Positions 62,090 to 64,000 of a stretch of DNA of 64,000 nucleotides are shown piece by piece. Source of the DNA: Pseudomonas costantinii. Lineage in GTDB: Bacteria; Pseudomonadota; Gammaproteobacteria; Pseudomonadales; Pseudomonadaceae. The notes under the pieces are model-generated. The model had not been told where the DNA came from. It did no database searches and saw only the letters and a program-made list of their open reading frames with translations. Position 1 is the stretch's first letter. Every line of letters begins with the position of its first letter. Location of the stretch: NCBI RefSeq assembly GCF_001870435.1, contig NZ_MDDR01000005.1, positions 1 to 64,000 of the forward strand. The letters run 5' to 3'. The position numbers and the translations under genes are program-made.

Positions 62090-62476
62090 TCATCGCAACC
62101 CTAGCGCACTGCGTACCGCCGCTTTTATCGCGAGAAACTGATCATTGGTGAGCTCAGCGATTGTGTAAGTTCGTTTGCCATGACGGTCCTTACTTTTGAT
62201 TCGATCAAGTCGGCCCAAGCTGACGGTGGCGACAATGTCGCATTTTGCCCAGCAGATTGGACTCGCGCCTTGAAGATGACTGTCGAGTTGTAAATGATGC
62301 TCCAAAACCGTCTGCGGAGCGGTAGTGCTCAAGGGCACAACCGTCACCAGCAGCTTATTGGTTCGGTGCTTGCGTATCACAATGACGGGCCGGATCTTGA
62401 TAATTTCCGGGACTTCATAGCCTCGAAAATCACAAATCAACACGCTGCCCTCCTTGGGCTGGTAGAGAAGTGCCAT
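62090..62476 (-). CDS. PemK/MazF-family toxin-like protein
   Basis: 128 residues from the ATG at 62476 (MALLYQPKEGSVLICDFRGY). MazF-fold marks are KIRPVIVIRK (near 24), VTVVPLSTTAP and WAKCDIVATVSLGRLDRI (near 72). MazF-like proteins are mRNA endonucleases paired with an antitoxin, but no small antitoxin gene lies upstream; the LysR gene is there instead. It may be a solitary toxin relative with a dampened role. The open frame extends to 62512 without support. Confidence 0.75.
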   Translation of the reverse strand: MALLYQPKEGSVLICDFRGYEVPEIIKIRPVIVIRKHRTNKLLVTVVPLSTTAPQTVLEHHLQLDSHLQGASPICWAKCDIVATVSLGRLDRIKSKDRHGKRTYTIAELTNDQFLAIKAAVRSALGLR

Positions 62477-62562
62477 CCATATCACTCGCTTGAAAAAAGC
62501 GATTCTGCGCAAGTTTCTTGCGAATCACTAAGCCGGTTGCGTTACCTGATATGTGACGATAC

Positions 62563-63456
62563 CTACAGCTCCGCCTTACGTGTCAGCAACTCCACAAACG
62601 CTTTCGCCATCGGCGTTTGCGCGCCCTTGCGCTGCACCAGCCAGACTGACGTCACCGCCTCCTGATCCAGCAAGGTGCGATACACCACGCCATCGATACG
62701 GATGCGCTGGTATGAGGCCGGAAGCACCGACACCCCCAAACCCGCCGCCACCAAACCGATGATGGTCATCGCCTCCCCGGCTTCCTGGGCGAAACGCGGG
62801 CTGAAACCCGCGTCACGAGCCAAGTTGAGCAGTTGGGCATAGAGACCACTGCCGTAGGTGCGAGGGAAGAATACAAACGGCTCGTCGGCCAGTTGCGCCA
62901 GGTGCAAGCCACGCTCGGTGCCCTCAACCAGCGGATGACCGGCGTTCAGCACCGCGACCAAGGGCTCACGCATCAACTCAATAACGCTCAGCGAATCCGG
63001 CAACGGCAGCGGGCGCATCAAGCCTACTTGAATCGACTCATCCACCAACGACTCTGCCACCTCAGTGCTACTCATCTCCTGCAAGTTCAGGTGCACCGCC
63101 GGGAAGGCCTGGCGAAACGCAAAAATCGCCTGCGGAATGCTGGAGTTGAACGGTGCCGACGAGGTGAAGCCAATCTTCAGCTCCCCGAGTTCCCCCAACT
63201 GCGCACGTCGGGCCACATCTGCCGCCTTGTCGACCTGCGCCAGCACCAATCGCGCCTCTTGCAAGAACAGTCGACCGGCCTCGCTCAGCTCGACCCGACG
63301 ATTGGTACGCTCAAACAAGCGCGCGCCCACCTCCTGCTCCAGCGCCTGGATCTGCTGGCTCAGCGGTGGTTGCGAGATGCCCAGCACCTGTGCGGCGCGG
63401 CCAAAATGCAGTTCTTCGGCGACGGCGATGAAGTACCGCAGATGACGCAATTCCAT
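62563..63456 (-). CDS. LysR-family transcriptional regulator
   Basis: 297 residues, normal for LysR. N-terminal winged helix-turn-helix MELRHLRYFIAVAEELHFGR to QQIQALEQEVGARLFER (1-60), then the effector-binding domain. It is divergent from the MFS gene with 124 bases between, the usual arrangement of a LysR regulator and its target. AATATA (near 63500) and TATATT (near 63527) form an interrupted dyad in the gap. Inducer unknown. Confidence 0.92.
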   Translation of the reverse strand: MELRHLRYFIAVAEELHFGRAAQVLGISQPPLSQQIQALEQEVGARLFERTNRRVELSEAGRLFLQEARLVLAQVDKAADVARRAQLGELGELKIGFTSSAPFNSSIPQAIFAFRQAFPAVHLNLQEMSSTEVAESLVDESIQVGLMRPLPLPDSLSVIELMREPLVAVLNAGHPLVEGTERGLHLAQLADEPFVFFPRTYGSGLYAQLLNLARDAGFSPRFAQEAGEAMTIIGLVAAGLGVSVLPASYQRIRIDGVVYRTLLDQEAVTSVWLVQRKGAQTPMAKAFVELLTRKAEL

Positions 63457-63580
63457 GCAAGCCTCATTAGGTCGTAAAAGCTATCAAACAGGTCGAACAA
63501 TATATTGGAAAGAATCATTAGGCAGCTATATTCTTTTTTTCATTGCCAGTCCTGGCAGGCTTTCCCTCGCCGAGGTCCCC

Positions 63581-64000
63581 GTGAAATCTGCTGTCGCGCC
63601 ATTTGCTCAAGAAGTCCCGCCTACCGCCCTGGATGAGGTGGTGGCCCAGCTCAACGAGCAGTACATCGAAAAAGACACGCCGATGTTCATGCGCACGGTG
63701 CTGGCGCTGTTCTCCGGCGGGTTTGCCACGTTTGCCTTGCTGTATTGCGTGCAGCCGATGATGCCGGCGCTGTCCCACGAGTTTTCCATCAATGCGGCGC
63801 AAAGCAGCCTGATCCTGTCAGTGGCCACGGCGATGCTTGCCCTGGGCTTGCTGGTCACTGGGCCGATTTCCGACAGATTGGGACGCAAGCCGGTAATGGT
63901 TTCGGCACTGTTCTGCGCCGCACTCGCGACCATCGCCAGCGGCTTGATGCCGACCTGGGAAGGCATTCTGCTGATGCGGGCGCTGGTGGGCCTGTCGCTG
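63581..64000 (+). CDS. MFS transporter, 3' end beyond window
   Basis: 140 codons are open from the GTG at 63581, with GAGG 5 bases upstream, to the window end. A 35-residue polar N-terminus is followed by the first helices (VLALFSGGFATFALLYCVQ) and the MFS motif A GPISDRLGRKPVM. It resembles YnfM-type drug/arabinose-family permeases. The full protein would need about 1.2 kb. Likely controlled by the divergent LysR regulator. Confidence 0.85.
   Translation, partial: MKSAVAPFAQEVPPTALDEVVAQLNEQYIEKDTPMFMRTVLALFSGGFATFALLYCVQPMMPALSHEFSINAAQSSLILSVATAMLALGLLVTGPISDRLGRKPVMVSALFCAALATIASGLMPTWEGILLMRALVGLSL

Overview
The window is chromosomal DNA of a Pseudomonas, most likely of the P. fluorescens group. 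The evidence is its high-GC coding bias, the proteins it carries (lipopolysaccharide-core kinases, PutA with an N-terminal ribbon-helix-helix domain, DipA) and its intergenic repeats, which have the GTGGGAGCGGGCTTGCTCGC type of sequence seen in that group. Recalled gene order of P. aeruginosa PAO1 (aceEF, glnE, waaFCGP, dipA, msrA, rlmJ, acyl-CoA dehydrogenase, nhaP2, mscK, selO) is largely kept, with blocks inserted into it.

Layout. (1) 0.1-7.1 kb, minus strand: an overlapping lipopolysaccharide inner-core operon, waaF-waaC-waaG-waaP plus three more kinase-like genes. (2) 7.2-10.1 kb: glnE, minus strand. (3) 10.5-14.8 kb: aceE-aceF, preceded by two inverted GntR-type operator sequences. (4) 15.1-19.4 kb: dipA (c-di-GMP phosphodiesterase), msrA, rlmJ. 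(5) 19.5-24.9 kb, minus strand: a type VI secretion VgrG island. It holds a VgrG with a long C-terminal effector extension whose frame breaks in a run of eight G, three paralogous small membrane proteins that look like immunity proteins, a DUF4123 adaptor, and a chimeric fragment of a DUF4123 start fused to a second effector tail. (6) 25.1-31.0 kb: divergent putP and putA, with five PutA boxes between them. (7) 31.2-42.3 kb: acyl-CoA dehydrogenase, zapA pair, a chemoreceptor with a FliA-type promoter, nhaP2, an MscK-like channel and selO. (8) 42.3-44.3 kb: a truncated HigA-like antitoxin, trxC and an orphan ParA. (9) 44.6-61.9 kb: a tightly coupled aryl polyene pigment cluster of 19 genes plus a trailing lipoprotein gene. 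(10) 62.1-64.0 kb: a PemK/MazF-like toxin, a LysR regulator and a divergent MFS transporter cut by the window end.

How the genes work together. In the aryl polyene cluster an ammonia-lyase probably makes the aryl acid starter. An AMP-ligase loads it on one of two carrier proteins, and the ketosynthases, ketoreductase and hotdog dehydratases extend and reduce it to a conjugated polyene. A methyltransferase and a FAD enzyme tailor it, and acyltransferases, a glycosyltransferase, a LolA-like carrier, an MMPL exporter and a lipoprotein anchor and move it to the envelope. In the VgrG island the spike delivers a C-terminal membrane-active domain, DUF4123 probably loads it, and the stack of immunity-like genes looks like a record of past effector swaps.

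The most unusual part is the VgrG island (20.2-22.1 kb). It combines a homopolymer frameshift, a displaced effector cassette and serial immunity paralogues.
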